The notes under the pieces: generated by a model | Told to the model about the DNA's origin: nothing | The model's database searches: none | The model's input: only the letters and a program-made list of their open reading frames with translations | Program-made: the position numbers and the translations under genes | Part shown: positions 37,051 to 47,900 of the stretch, piece after piece | Position numbering within the stretch: position 1 is the first letter of the stretch | Layout of the letters: the number at the start of each line of letters is the position of its first letter | NCBI GenBank assembly: GCA_018241365.1 | Contig: JAFEDX010000195.1 | Span: 1-64,000, forward strand | Direction: 5' to 3' | DNA length: 64,000 nucleotides | DNA from: Pseudomonadota bacterium | Lineage (GTDB): Bacteria > Pseudomonadota > Gammaproteobacteria > Xanthomonadales > Rhodanobacteraceae

Positions 37051-37148
37051 TCCGGAACAGTGCCGGTGGCTTATCCCCACCGGCACGACCGGGTATCCGA
37101 TTCAAGTGGTGGGGTTTCATCGGGAGACGTACTCGTTCTCCAGCGTTG

Positions 37149-37180
37149 CGGGCCGGTAGGCATCCCGGCCCGTTTTTTTT
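37149..37180 (+). terminator. Intrinsic terminator of the TonB receptor gene
   Basis: A perfect 8-bp GC stem (37149-37156 with 37165-37172) followed directly by eight T (37173-37180), 99 bp after the stop codon. Confidence 0.9.
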
Positions 37181-37242
37181 GAACGCGGGTGTGCCGGATG
37201 CCATCATGCGGCAAGCATGCCCATGTCGAGGAGGGCGGCGTC

Positions 37243-39102
37243 ATGCGGATTTCTGGTTGCCTGCTGACGGCGGTTCTGGCCTTGGCCAGCATGGGTATTG
37301 CAGGGCCGGCATGGCCAGCTGTTGCCGCCGGACAGAGCACCGCACCGCAGCGCCCGTTGGTGCTGGTCGATCAGGTCGGCTACGACACTGCGGCGCCCAA
37401 GCGCGCCGTCGTGCAGGGCAGCGTCGCGGATCGTTTCACGGCATTCAAGGTAATCGATGTCGCTAACGGCAAGGTCGTGCTGCAAGGCACGCCGCAGGCG
37501 GCCGGTACCGTCGATCACTGGAACGACTGGCATTACTGGACGATCGATTTTTCCGCGCTGAAAACACCCGGACGCTATCGTGTGGACGTCAGCGGCAACG
37601 TCGCTGCGTTCTCGTTCCCGTTCCGAATCGCCCATGACGTGCTGCAGCGCTATACGCTTTCGAATGTCATCTATTACTTCAAGGGTCAGCGCGTCACGGG
37701 CGATTTCGACCGCGCCGATGCGCACCTGAAGAATCCCGATCCGAAAGGTCTCGCGTACGTGGATCTTGGAGGCGGCTGGCTGGCGGCCACCGGCGACTAT
37801 GGTGTGCATCTCGCGGAAGGCAACCACCAGGAAGTCTCGCTGGTGGCGTGGAGCCTGATCCAGACTTGGCGGAACCTCGCAGCCGCGCACGACCAGAACT
37901 TCGCGCAATACGAGCGGCGCCTGCTGGATGAGGCGACGTACGGCGCCGACTTCCTCGTGCGCGCGCACGTTGCGGGCGGATCGTTCTATCAGAGCATCGG
38001 TGCGCCGGGTCGTGCCAAGGCGGCAGCCGACAGGTTGATCGAACCCACCAACTTCCGCCAGGTCATCAAGACCACGCCCGGCAGCGCGGGTTCGGCCGAG
38101 GTTGGCCAAGCCGAATGGCCGAAGGATTACGTCGCGGGTTTCGGCACCGGCGGCGGCATGGCGATCGCGGCGCTGGCAGCGGCCAGTACCTTGCCGGAAC
38201 ACGGAGAATTCACCAGCCAACGCTATCGCGCCACTGCCGAAGATGCGTTCCGCTATTTGCAGCGACACAATCGCGAATTGACCCGCGATGGCAGCCAAGA
38301 CATCGTCGATGACTTCTGCGCGCTGCTGGCGGCCACGGAGCTGTATCGTGCCAGTCATGACGAAGCGTATCGCAAGGCGGCGGATGCATGGGCCGACGGG
38401 CTGATGGCGCGTCTCGCGACCCACGACGGCCATCGCGATTATTGGCGGGCAGGCGAGGGCCCCGCGCCGTTCTTCAACGCCACCGACGACGGCATGCCGG
38501 TGGTGGCGCTGGCCGGCTACGCCGCCATCGCATCGCCGGCGCAGAGGGCCAAGGCGCGCGACGCGATCCGGCGTTCCATGGAGTTCCAGTTGCGCATCAC
38601 GGGCGACGTCAACAATCCGTTCGATTACGCGCGTGAACTGGTGCGCCTCAAGGACGGCAGCATGGCGGTGAAGTTCTTCTTCCCGCACGGTGCCGAGGGT
38701 ACGTGGTGGCAGGGCGAGGACGCGCGACTGGCGTCGCTCGCAGCCGCCGCGCGCGCGGCGGCGCCGCTGTTCGCGGACGATACGGCGTTCCAATCGAAGC
38801 TGCAGGATTACGCGTGGAGCCAGTTGCACTGGATCCTCGGGCGCAATCCCTACGACACCAGCATGCTGATCGGCAGCGGCCATCGCCACATCCAGTACAT
38901 GTTCTTCGATTCCTGGGAATACACCAACGCGCCCGGCGCCATCATCAACGGCATCACCTCAGGCCTGGACGCCGAGGACGACGGCATCGCCTTCGACCTT
39001 GGCTATGCGCAAACCGGCAAGGACGACGATTGGCGCTGGGGCGAGCAGTGGCTGCCGCACGCCGCGTGGTACCTGTATGCCATCAGCCTGCCGCGTGATT
39101 GA
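37243..39102 (+). CDS. Exported glycoside hydrolase family 9 protein (probable glucosaminidase-type)
   Basis: Predicted 619-residue exported protein: signal peptide (MRISGCLLTAVLALASMGIA...), an N-terminal Ig-like domain (LVLVDQVGYDTAAPKRAVV, typical CelD_N), and an (alpha/alpha)6 GH9 domain. The end WRWGEQWLPHAAWYLYAI carries the expected acid Glu (E601). One oddity: GH9 enzymes normally show an Asp four residues before the conserved Asp of the GD(Y) motif (D-x-x-G-D); here the segment reads GGWLAATGDYG, with D185 present but Ala181 at the first position. GH9 members in chitin loci of Vibrio and Photobacterium are beta-glucosaminidases, so that is the likely activity class. GAGGAGGG precedes ATG 37243. 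Confidence 0.85.
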   Translation: MRISGCLLTAVLALASMGIAGPAWPAVAAGQSTAPQRPLVLVDQVGYDTAAPKRAVVQGSVADRFTAFKVIDVANGKVVLQGTPQAAGTVDHWNDWHYWTIDFSALKTPGRYRVDVSGNVAAFSFPFRIAHDVLQRYTLSNVIYYFKGQRVTGDFDRADAHLKNPDPKGLAYVDLGGGWLAATGDYGVHLAEGNHQEVSLVAWSLIQTWRNLAAAHDQNFAQYERRLLDEATYGADFLVRAHVAGGSFYQSIGAPGRAKAAADRLIEPTNFRQVIKTTPGSAGSAEVGQAEWPKDYVAGFGTGGGMAIAALAAASTLPEHGEFTSQRYRATAEDAFRYLQRHNRELTRDGSQDIVDDFCALLAATELYRASHDEAYRKAADAWADGLMARLATHDGHRDYWRAGEGPAPFFNATDDGMPVVALAGYAAIASPAQRAKARDAIRRSMEFQLRITGDVNNPFDYARELVRLKDGSMAVKFFFPHGAEGTWWQGEDARLASLAAAARAAAPLFADDTAFQSKLQDYAWSQLHWILGRNPYDTSMLIGSGHRHIQYMFFDSWEYTNAPGAIINGITSGLDAEDDGIAFDLGYAQTGKDDDWRWGEQWLPHAAWYLYAISLPRD

Positions 39103-39135
39103 TTGGCCCTCGCCAACGCCAACCGGAGAATCCGC

Positions 39136-41457
39136 ATGCGTTTGACCTCACTGCTCGGATCGGTGTTCGTGTTGGCCTGCGTGGTGGGCGCCGCTTCCGC
39201 CGCCACGACTGCCCCCGCGTGGTCGCTGTTGCCGCAGCCGGCCGTCATGGCTCCCGCCGCACAAGGCTCGGTGACGGTGTCCGACGGTGATCGCGTGCAG
39301 GTGAGTGCAGACGGGAACGCACAAGCCGTCGACGTGGTGCAACGCTTCGCCGCATTGGTAGCCGCCACGAGCGGCCTGCATTTGCACGTCGATACCGACG
39401 CAGTCGCACCGTCGTCGCCCGTCATTGTGTTCAGACTCGATCCGCATGCCGACGTTGCCGATGCTGGCGGTTATCGCATCGCGATCGGCGACGACCGCAT
39501 TGAAGTGACCGCGCGGGATCTGCAAGGGCTGTTCTACGGCAGCGTCACGGTCTGGCAATTGTTGACGCCGGACGCGGCACGCGACCAGCCGGTCAATGTT
39601 GCCGACGGCACCATCGCCGACCATCCGCGTTTTGCATGGCGCGGGCTGATGCTGGATTCCGCGCGGCATTTCCAGAGCGTCGCCGACATCAAGAAGCTGC
39701 TCGACTGGATGTCGCTCAACAAGTTGAACGTGTTGCACTGGCACCTGACCGACGACCAGGGTTGGCGCCTCGAAGTGCCCAGGTATCCGGAGCTCACGAA
39801 AATCGGCGCCTGCCGCAAGGCGGTCGGCCCTGATGCCGCGCTGACCGGTTCGCCGGAAAAACCCTATTGCGGGTTCTACACCGACGCCGAGGTGCACGAC
39901 ATCGTGCAATATGCGGCGCGGCGCTTCATCACCGTGGTGCCGGAAATCGACATGCCGGGACACATGCAGGCCGCAATCGCGGCGTATCCGTGGCTGGGCG
40001 TCACCGGCAAGCGTCCGGAAGTTTCCACCGACTGGGGCATCAATACGTGGCTGCTCCGGCCCGACGCGCGCAGCCTGAAATTCGTCGAGGACGTGCTGGA
40101 TCACGTGATGGCGTTGTTCCCCTCGCAGTACATCCACATCGGTGGCGACGAAGCCGCCAAGGATCAGTGGAAAGCGTCGCCACAAGTTCGTGCGCACATG
40201 AAGTCGCTGGGTCTGGCCAACATGGATGCGCTGCAGGGCTGGTTCACCACCCGGGTTGCCGAATATCTTGCGAAGCACGGCCGCACCGCGGTGGGTTGGG
40301 ATGAAATCCTGCATGGCAAGGTGCCGGCGTCCACGGTGGTGATGTCGTGGCATGAACCGGCGGGTGCCCTGCAGGCGCTGGAACAGGGCCACGACGTGGT
40401 GATGTCCTCGTCGCCCACGCTGTACCTCGATCACGTGCAGTCGAGCCTGCACGACGAACCGCCGGGTCGGCCCGAAGTGGAATCGCTGCAGGACATCTAC
40501 GCCTACGATCCGGTGCCGAAGGGTGCGACGCCAGCGCAGGAGCGGCACATCCTCGGCCTTCAGGCCAACCTCTGGACCGAATACATGCCGACCTTCGCGC
40601 GCGTCCAGCACGCGGTGTTCCCGCGCATCGCGGCGTGGTCCGAAGTTGCGTGGTCGCCGGCGTCCACGCACGACTGGCACGGGTTCCTCGCACGCATGCC
40701 GGCCGAGCTGGCGCGTTACCACGCGCTCGGCATCGACTACTCCGACAGCGCCTTCGCGCCGGCGTTCGCGCTCAAGGCTGGCACCGGCGACACGCTCGAT
40801 GTCACGCTGTCGAACCAGACCGGCTTCGGCGCGATCCGTTACACGACGGATGGCGCCGTGCCGACCGCGGATTCGACGCGCTACACGCAGCCGCTGTCGT
40901 TCCCCACGGACAAGACCACCCGCTTGCGCGCTGCGACCTTTGCGGCGAACGGTTTCGAACTCGCCGCGCCGCGCACGCAATCCATCGATGCCGCCGCGCT
41001 GCTCACGCGCAACAGCGACCAGCTCGATACCTGCACCAATCAACTGGTGCTGCGGCTGGAAGACGATCGTCCTCTCGACGGCCCGCGTCCGGTGTACAAG
41101 ATCGACATCGAGAACATGTGCTGGCTGTGGAAGGATGCGCCGCTGGATGGCACCAAGCGCATTGCGCTCACGGTCGGCAACCTGCCCTGGAACTATGCGC
41201 TGTGGACCGACGATCCCAAAGTGGTCGTGCGGCCGAAGGCAACGCCGGCCGGCGAGTTTCAGGTGCATCTCGATTCCTGCGATGGTCCGCTGCTGGCGAC
41301 GCTGCCGTTGGCGAAGGCCGCGCAAACCAAATTGCAAACCACGTTGACCGCGAAGATCGCGACACCCGGCGGTAGGCGCACCCTGTGCATGTTCGCGACG
41401 GGCGACCCGCACGACGGCATGTGGGCGATCGGGAAGGTCGAGCTGGACGCGCACTGA
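39136..41457 (+). CDS. Exported beta-N-acetylhexosaminidase, GH20
   Basis: Predicted 773-residue periplasmic or outer-membrane-facing enzyme that removes GlcNAc from chitooligosaccharide ends. Signal peptide MRLTSLLGSVFVLACVVGAASA, an alpha/beta GH20b N-terminal domain, then the TIM barrel with WHLTDDQGWRLEV, FITVVPEIDMPGHMQAAI and IHIGGDEAAKDQW, in which D338-E339 are the catalytic pair (substrate-assisted mechanism). A C-terminal CHB_HEX_C-like domain (IRYTTDGAVPTADSTRY) and a further beta domain end the protein. GGAG (39124-39127) precedes ATG 39136. It starts 33 bp after the GH9 gene, so the two are co-transcribed. Confidence 0.95.
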   Translation: MRLTSLLGSVFVLACVVGAASAATTAPAWSLLPQPAVMAPAAQGSVTVSDGDRVQVSADGNAQAVDVVQRFAALVAATSGLHLHVDTDAVAPSSPVIVFRLDPHADVADAGGYRIAIGDDRIEVTARDLQGLFYGSVTVWQLLTPDAARDQPVNVADGTIADHPRFAWRGLMLDSARHFQSVADIKKLLDWMSLNKLNVLHWHLTDDQGWRLEVPRYPELTKIGACRKAVGPDAALTGSPEKPYCGFYTDAEVHDIVQYAARRFITVVPEIDMPGHMQAAIAAYPWLGVTGKRPEVSTDWGINTWLLRPDARSLKFVEDVLDHVMALFPSQYIHIGGDEAAKDQWKASPQVRAHMKSLGLANMDALQGWFTTRVAEYLAKHGRTAVGWDEILHGKVPASTVVMSWHEPAGALQALEQGHDVVMSSSPTLYLDHVQSSLHDEPPGRPEVESLQDIYAYDPVPKGATPAQERHILGLQANLWTEYMPTFARVQHAVFPRIAAWSEVAWSPASTHDWHGFLARMPAELARYHALGIDYSDSAFAPAFALKAGTGDTLDVTLSNQTGFGAIRYTTDGAVPTADSTRYTQPLSFPTDKTTRLRAATFAANGFELAAPRTQSIDAAALLTRNSDQLDTCTNQLVLRLEDDRPLDGPRPVYKIDIENMCWLWKDAPLDGTKRIALTVGNLPWNYALWTDDPKVVVRPKATPAGEFQVHLDSCDGPLLATLPLAKAAQTKLQTTLTAKIATPGGRRTLCMFATGDPHDGMWAIGKVELDAH

Positions 41458-41568
41458 CGCGTGCATGCAGTTGGCTGCAACCCGACCGAGGGAGCAGGGG
41501 TCTATACTCGGAAGTTGGATCCATCAGAGTCGCGGATGCAGTTCACCTTCGCGAAGGAGTGGGCAACG

Positions 41569-43632
41569 ATGAGGAAGCTCGCGTGTCTTGCGGTTGGCCT
41601 GGTTCTGACGGCGCCTCTGGCGTTCGCCGGCGAGGGGATGTGGCCCTTGTCCAATTTGCCGGTGGCGACGCTGCAGAAACAGTTCGGGTTCACCCCGTCG
41701 CCGGAGTGGATCCAGCACGTCCAGCTTGCATCCGTGCGCCTTGCCGGCGGATGTTCCGGATCGTTCGTATCGCCCGATGGTCTGGTGCTCACCAACCACC
41801 ATTGCGTTGTCGGTTGTCTGGAGGCGTTGTCCACCTCCACGCGCAACCTCATGGGCGAATTTTTCTACGCCGACGCGCAGGACAAGGAACTCAAGTGCCC
41901 GGACATGGACGTGCAGCAGTTGCGCGAACGTACCAACGTCACCAGGCAGGTCGAGACTGCGACGGCAGGCAAGAGTGGGGATGCCTACAGCAAGGCACGC
42001 AAGGCGATCGAATCCGAACTGCAACAACATTGCGTCAACGGTCAATCCGACAAGTGGACCTGCCAAGTCGTGTCGCTCTATCACGGCGGTCAGTTCTGGT
42101 TGTACAAGTACCGCAGCTATCGCGACGTGCGGCTGGTGTTCGCACCCAGCCAGCAGACCGCGTACTTCGGTGGCTATCCGGACAATTTCGACTTCCCGCG
42201 CTATGACTACGACGTGTCGATCGTGCGCGTGTTCGTCGACGGCAAGCCCGCGCGTACGCCTGAATATTTCCACATGTCCACGCAAGGTCCGAAAGCCGGG
42301 GAGCTGGTGTTCACATCGGGGAACCCCGGGTCGACTGCGCGTGACGACACCATCGCGCAACTGGACGCGATCAAGTACCCGGGGTATCCGTCCGCGCTGA
42401 TGTCCTTGAGCCGTTACCAGGGCTTGCTCGAGGCGTTCGGCGGCGAGAGTCCCGAAAACGCGCGCATCGCCCAGGGCACGCTGTTCTTCGTCGGCAACGC
42501 CATCAAATCCTTGACCGGGCAACTCGCGGCCCTGCACGACCCGGCGCCGTTCGCGCGCAAACAGCAGCAGGAAAATGCGCTGCGCGCCAAGGTTGACGCT
42601 GATCCCGCGCTCAAAAAACAGTACGGCGATGCGTGGGAAAACATCGCTGCCGCGCAGCAGAAGCTGCTCTCGATCAGCCAACCCTACGCAATGATCGTCC
42701 GGCAGGAAGGCTTCCAGGCACGCCTGTACGACATCGCCTTCACCATCGTGCTGGGTGATTACGAGCGCACGTTGCCCGAAGCGCAGCGGATTGCGCGGTT
42801 CCGCGACGCCAGCCTGCCTGCCGTCGAGCAGCAACTGTTTTCGCCGGCTCCGGTGTACCCGAATTACGACAAGGTCCGGCTGGTTTCGTCCTTGACGACA
42901 CTGCGCGACACCATGGGCGTGGATGCGCCCATCTCGGCTGCGCTGTTCGCCGAGGCATCGCCCCGTCAGGTCGCCGAGAACGCGGTGGCGAACACGAAGC
43001 TGGCCGACGTGGCGGTTCGCGAGCAGCTGTGGAAGGGCGGCGAAAAGGCCATCAAGGCTTCCGGCGACCCGATGATCGCGCTGGCGCGCGAGGTGCTGCC
43101 GTTCTATTTGAAGTATCACAAGCTCGCGGTGGACGACATCCTGGCGACGATCCAGGCCAACACCGCCAAGATCGCGCGCGCACGGTTTGCGCTTTACGGC
43201 ACGAGCATCGCTCCCGACGCGACGTTCACCGAGCGGGTTTCCTACGGTACGGTCGAAGGGTGGCCGCGCGACGGCAAGCAGGTGCCGCCGTTCACCTACA
43301 TGGACGGTTTGTACCAGCACGCCAAGGGCTACCCGCCACTGGAGTTGACCAGGGAATGGCTGGATGCACGCAGCAGCCTCGACCCGAAGACGCCGGTCAA
43401 CTTCGTCAGCAGCAACGACATCGTGGGCGGCAATTCGGGGAGCCCCGTCATCAATCGTGATGGCGTGCTGGTGGGCCTGATCTTCGACGGCAACCCGCCG
43501 TCACTCGGCGGAACATTCTGGTACGACGGCGAAACCAACCGCGCCGTGGCCGTCGACAGCGCCTTCATCCTTGCGGGTCTTGCGCACGTGTATCACGCGC
43601 AAGCCCTGGTCAAGGAGTTGATAGGCGGCTGA
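41569..43632 (+). CDS. Exported S46-family dipeptidyl-peptidase (DPP7/DPP11 type)
   Basis: Predicted 687-residue periplasmic peptidase: signal peptide MRKLACLAVGLVLTAPLAFA-G, then a trypsin-like catalytic domain with inserted helices. The family triad is visible: His in VLTNHHCVVGC (H77/H78), Asp in FPRYDYDVSIVRVF, and S623 in DIVGGNSGSPVINRDG. GEGMWPL at the mature N-terminus is the group's substrate-anchoring start. S46 enzymes release dipeptides and are found mainly in Bacteroidetes and Xanthomonadales. Specificity (hydrophobic versus acidic P1) cannot be told. AAGGAG (41554-41559) precedes ATG 41569. A TATACT box at 41503-41508 may belong to its own promoter. Confidence 0.93.
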   Translation: MRKLACLAVGLVLTAPLAFAGEGMWPLSNLPVATLQKQFGFTPSPEWIQHVQLASVRLAGGCSGSFVSPDGLVLTNHHCVVGCLEALSTSTRNLMGEFFYADAQDKELKCPDMDVQQLRERTNVTRQVETATAGKSGDAYSKARKAIESELQQHCVNGQSDKWTCQVVSLYHGGQFWLYKYRSYRDVRLVFAPSQQTAYFGGYPDNFDFPRYDYDVSIVRVFVDGKPARTPEYFHMSTQGPKAGELVFTSGNPGSTARDDTIAQLDAIKYPGYPSALMSLSRYQGLLEAFGGESPENARIAQGTLFFVGNAIKSLTGQLAALHDPAPFARKQQQENALRAKVDADPALKKQYGDAWENIAAAQQKLLSISQPYAMIVRQEGFQARLYDIAFTIVLGDYERTLPEAQRIARFRDASLPAVEQQLFSPAPVYPNYDKVRLVSSLTTLRDTMGVDAPISAALFAEASPRQVAENAVANTKLADVAVREQLWKGGEKAIKASGDPMIALAREVLPFYLKYHKLAVDDILATIQANTAKIARARFALYGTSIAPDATFTERVSYGTVEGWPRDGKQVPPFTYMDGLYQHAKGYPPLELTREWLDARSSLDPKTPVNFVSSNDIVGGNSGSPVINRDGVLVGLIFDGNPPSLGGTFWYDGETNRAVAVDSAFILAGLAHVYHAQALVKELIGG

Positions 43633-43649
43633 GGCTGAGCGGGCGCAGC

Positions 43650-43670
43650 AGGGCGGACGTTGTCCGCCCT
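43650..43670. terminator. Hairpin between convergent S46 peptidase and kbl genes
   Basis: A perfect 9-bp stem (43650-43658 with 43662-43670) with a 3-nt loop, touching the kbl stop codon. No T-run; it may end transcription from both sides. Confidence 0.5.
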
Positions 43671-44874
43671 ACAACAGCCCGACTTTGTGCCCCACCTTGG
43701 CAAACGCCGCGATCGCGCGGTCGAGGTGTTCGCGCGTGTGCGCCGCACACATCTGGGTGCGGACGCGGGCCTTGCCCTCCGCCACCACCGGGAAGAAGAA
43801 ACCGATCGCGTAGATGCCTTCGTCCAGCAGGCCCGCCGACAGCGCTTGCGCCAGTTTGGCGTCGTGGGTCATCACCGGCACGATCGGATGGTTGCCGGGC
43901 TTGATTTCGAAGCCGGCTTTCACCATCGCGTCGCGGAAGTAGCGGGTGTTCTCCGCAAGTTTCTCACGCAGGCTGCCGGCCTCATCGAGCATCTTCAGCA
44001 CTTCGATGGATGCCGCGACCAGCGATGGCGGCAGCGAGTTCGAGAACAGGTACGGCCGCGAACGCTGCCGCAGCATGTCGATGATCTCCTTGCGGCCGGT
44101 GGTGAAGCCGCCGACCGCGCCGCCGAGCGCCTTGCCGAGCGTGCCGGTGAAGATGTCGATCCTGTCCATCACGCCGTTGACTTCGGCCGAGCCACGCCCG
44201 GTCTTGCCGAGGAAGCCCGTCGCGTGGCATTCGTCGATGTGCACCAGCGCGTGGTATTTCGCAGCCAGCGCGGTGATCTTGTCGAGCGGCGCGACCACGC
44301 CATCCATCGAGAACACGCCGTCGGAGGAAATCAGCTTGGTGCGTGCGCCCGCCGCATCGGCCGCCTGCAATTGTTTTTCGAGGTCGGCAACATCACCGTT
44401 GGCATAGCGGAAGCGCTTGGCCTTGCACAGGCGCACGCCGTCGATGATCGATGCGTGGTTCAACGCGTCGGAAATGATGGCATCCTGTTCACCCAGCAGC
44501 GGCTCGAACAGGCCGCCGTTGGCGTCGAAGCAGGCCGCGTACAGGATCGCGTCGTCGGTGCCAAAGAACCGCGCGATGTCATGTTCGAGCTGCTTGTGCA
44601 GGTCCTGGGTGCCGCAGATGAAGCGCACCGACGCCATGCCGAAACCGTGCGTGTCCAACGCTTTCTTGGCCGCTTCGATCAGACGCGGATGATCGGCGAG
44701 CCCGAGGTAGTTGTTGGCGCAGAAGTTCAGCACCTTGCGGCCATCGGCCAGCGTGATCTCGGCCGATTGCGGCGAGGTGATGATGCGCTCGTCCTTGTAC
44801 AACCCGTTGTCGCGGATGGATTGGAGTTCGCTGGTGTAGCGCGCCTGGCCGGGGTAGTTCATGATGGGGTCCAT
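43669..44874 (-). CDS. kbl: 2-amino-3-ketobutyrate CoA ligase (glycine C-acetyltransferase)
   Basis: Predicted 401-residue PLP enzyme of the alpha-oxoamine synthase family. It cleaves 2-amino-3-ketobutyrate (made by Tdh) with CoA to glycine and acetyl-CoA. Marks are [19 protein letters not shown] at the N-terminus, [50 protein letters not shown], and [19 protein letters not shown] with the PLP lysine. Length matches E. coli Kbl (398). Start ATG 44874; ATG 44862 (MNYPGQARY) is an alternative, and neither has a clear ribosome binding site. Its partner tdh is on the same strand, 3.9 kb upstream, with a DUF748 gene between. Confidence 0.95.
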   Translation of the reverse strand: MDPIMNYPGQARYTSELQSIRDNGLYKDERIITSPQSAEITLADGRKVLNFCANNYLGLADHPRLIEAAKKALDTHGFGMASVRFICGTQDLHKQLEHDIARFFGTDDAILYAACFDANGGLFEPLLGEQDAIISDALNHASIIDGVRLCKAKRFRYANGDVADLEKQLQAADAAGARTKLISSDGVFSMDGVVAPLDKITALAAKYHALVHIDECHATGFLGKTGRGSAEVNGVMDRIDIFTGTLGKALGGAVGGFTTGRKEIIDMLRQRSRPYLFSNSLPPSLVAASIEVLKMLDEAGSLREKLAENTRYFRDAMVKAGFEIKPGNHPIVPVMTHDAKLAQALSAGLLDEGIYAIGFFFPVVAEGKARVRTQMCAAHTREHLDRAIAAFAKVGHKVGLL

Positions 44875-44931
44875 CGGGGCAAAGGTTCATTTTGATCGTG
44901 CGCGGCCGCCCTGTGAAGCGATGGCTGCGCG

Positions 44932-47900
44932 TCAGGGCTGGGTGATGCCGAACTGGGCCCGCGTGGTGGGTTCGCCGCTATCGATGCCCTCGGCATCGAG
45001 CTTGGGCGCTTCGACGGCAATGCGGCTGCCGGCGAACTTGTCGGCCACCAGCCACGCGCGCACCGCGTCCGCGCGGCGCTCGGCCAACGCCTGCAGCGCC
45101 TTCTGGTCGGTCGGCACGCTGTCGGCCATCAGCTTGCGCATCTCGGGCAGCTTGGGCAGCTTGAGGCCCAGATAGTCGCGCGGCTTGCCCTTGAAGTCGT
45201 CGGCCTTGTACGCGCGCTTCAGGTATTTGGCGTACTCGTCCGGCGTGATTTCGACGGCCGCCAGCGCGGCGTCGGACACGTCGGCGTGCTTGCCTTCGGT
45301 GTCCTGCACCTTGGCGCGGCGGATCAGGTTGTCCACCGTCACCTTGCGCAGGCCCGCCACGTCCTTGGCCGGATCGACGCGGCCGGTGATCTGCAGTTTC
45401 AGCGCCGGCTTTTGCTGCAGCATCGTCGCAACCTGTTTCAGCCGCGACTGCGCGTTTGCATCCAGCACGGCCGAACCCGGCGCGAAGACCACGTAGTCGA
45501 GATCCTCATGGTGGCCGCCGCCGAGGGCCGCGCTGAGCAGCCGGAACGGCGCCGTGACCGCCTTGCCGATCAGGCCCACGAACGCGCGCCAGACCAGGCC
45601 GCCGATGCTGAATTGCGGGTCGTCCAGCGAGCCCGACACGGGCAGGTCGATGTTGACGTTGCCCTGCGAGTCCTTCAACAGCGCGACCGCCAGCTTCACC
45701 GGCAGGTGCCGGATGCCGGGGCTTTCCACGCGGTCGCCGAAGGTGAGCTGGGTAATGAAGAAGTGGTTGTCGGCGGAAAGCTTGCGCTGGTCCAGCGTGT
45801 AGTGGACGTTCGCGGTCAGTTCGCCGCCCGTGATCGGATAGCCCGTGTATTGGGTCGCATAGGTGCTCATGCGTGTCAGTTCGACGCCTTCGGCCTTGCC
45901 GGTGACGTCGAGCTGCGCTTCCGGCTGCAGCGGGTTCATGGTGCCGTTGATCGCGACCGGCGCGTTGTCGTTCAACGCCGCTTCCAGCGTGATGGCAGCT
46001 GGTGCGGCGTTGGCCTGCGTGCCGAAGGCGCCGATTGTGCCGTGCAGCTTGGTCAGGTTGGCGGTGTAGTTGGGCTTGATGAAATCGTCGGTGAAGTTCA
46101 ACTGGCCATACGCCAAGGTGATGCCACCGATGCGGATGTCGGCGGGGGGCGACGACTTGGCCGTCGCGGCGGCCGCGGTGCCGGCTGCGGCGGGTGCCGC
46201 GTTAGCGGTCGCAGTGCTGGCGGCGGCAGGCCTCGGTGCCGCAGCCACATTCCCGTTCGCGCGCGTCACCGATACCGGTTGCGCGGCGGGATTGGCGATC
46301 ACGTCGGATACGTTCAGCCGTCCGTTCGCGTTGATGATCATGCGTGTGTAGAACGCCGTCAGCGCGAGGTGGCCGATCGTGATGCGCGGCGTGCCCGCCC
46401 CGTAGTTGGCGTCGAGGTTGGAAGCAGCCAGCGTGCGCCAGCGCAGGAAATCATCGCCGGTCAGTTTGTCCTGGATGCTGACGTTGTCGAGCGATGCATC
46501 GCCACGATAGGTGATCTGCGGCGTGGCGCCGCGCGCGTCGTAGCGCAGCTTGCCCCTGCTGGTGATCTGCACGCGTGCCAGGGTGACGTTCAGCGGCACG
46601 CCAATGTACGGCTCCAGGTCCGCAATGCCCATCCGTTTGGTTTCCACCTGCAGGTCGGCTTCCAGCGGCGACGCGCGCAGGGTGCCGGAGAGGTTGAAGC
46701 TGCCACGTCCGATCGCACCGGACAGCTTGACCGGGCTGGCACTGTCCAGCTTGTCGTTCAGGTGGTCGAGGCTGCCGTCCAGCTTGCCGAGTTGCACCTT
46801 CACGGGCTTGGGGCCGGCGGCGTCATCGGTGAATGCCACGGCGGCATTCTTGAAGCCGACGTGCGCCACCGACCAGTGCCATGGCGAGGGTTTTTCACGG
46901 GCGCCGTGCTGCGCGGGCAACGCGAGCAACTGCAGCAGGTTGATGCGCTTGTCGGCAAGGCGCTGCACGTCCAGCTTCAGGCCGTTGGCCATGACCGCGC
47001 TTACCGTCGCGGTCTGCGTGGCAAGGTCGAATGCATCCAGCGTGGCGTCAAGCTTCTGCCACGCGATGGGCGCAGTGCCACGCTTGCCGCGCGGCGCAAG
47101 CGCGAAGTCGGCAACGCTGGCCTGCGTCTTCGCCAGCTGGACGTTGAACGCCTTGCTCCAGTCGAGTTTCACATTCCCGGTAGCCGAAAGCTTGCCGTCC
47201 GCCGTATGTCCGTCCAGCGGCAAGCCCGCCACGCCTTGCAAGGGCGCCAGGCCAACGTTTTGCAGGGTCAATGCGGCCGCGAGTTTCGATGCGGCGAGAT
47301 CCAGCGTGCCCTTGGCCGCGATGCTGCCACCGTCGAGCTGGCCCGCAAGATCGAGTTTCGCCTGCGGCGCCGCCAGCAGGCTGAGTCCTGCGATGTTGCC
47401 ATGCAGTTGGCCGAGGTCGAGGGCGTGCTTGTCGGCATCCGCGTAGTGGAACGTGCTGCCGGTAAGCGCCAGCGACGCGATCCGCAGGTCGGTGGGCGTG
47501 GCGGGCTTGCCGGCATCGGCGGGCTTTGCAAGCAGGCTGTCGAAATTGCTGTGCCCGGCGCCGGTCTGCGTGTACCAGAGTTCGGCGCCCTCGAGTTGCA
47601 GCCTGCCGAACACGTAACGCGACAACAACGGTTCGACGTCAACCAACTGCATGGTGCCGCGCTGCAGCTTGAGGATCGGTTGGCGTTGCGGACTGTCGAG
47701 CGTGAGGTTGTCGAACCTCAGCATGCCGGACAGACGTACCTGCGACGTAGCCGTCGTCTGCGCGAAATGCAGCGTCAGTCCTCCGCTCATCAGACCACTC
47801 GGAATGGCGAACGGCAGCGCTTCTGGCGCGTAGGCAAGGTAGCGCGGCAGGTCGAGCCGGTTGAAGCGGAAGTTGATGATGGACTCGCGGTCGTGCGCGA

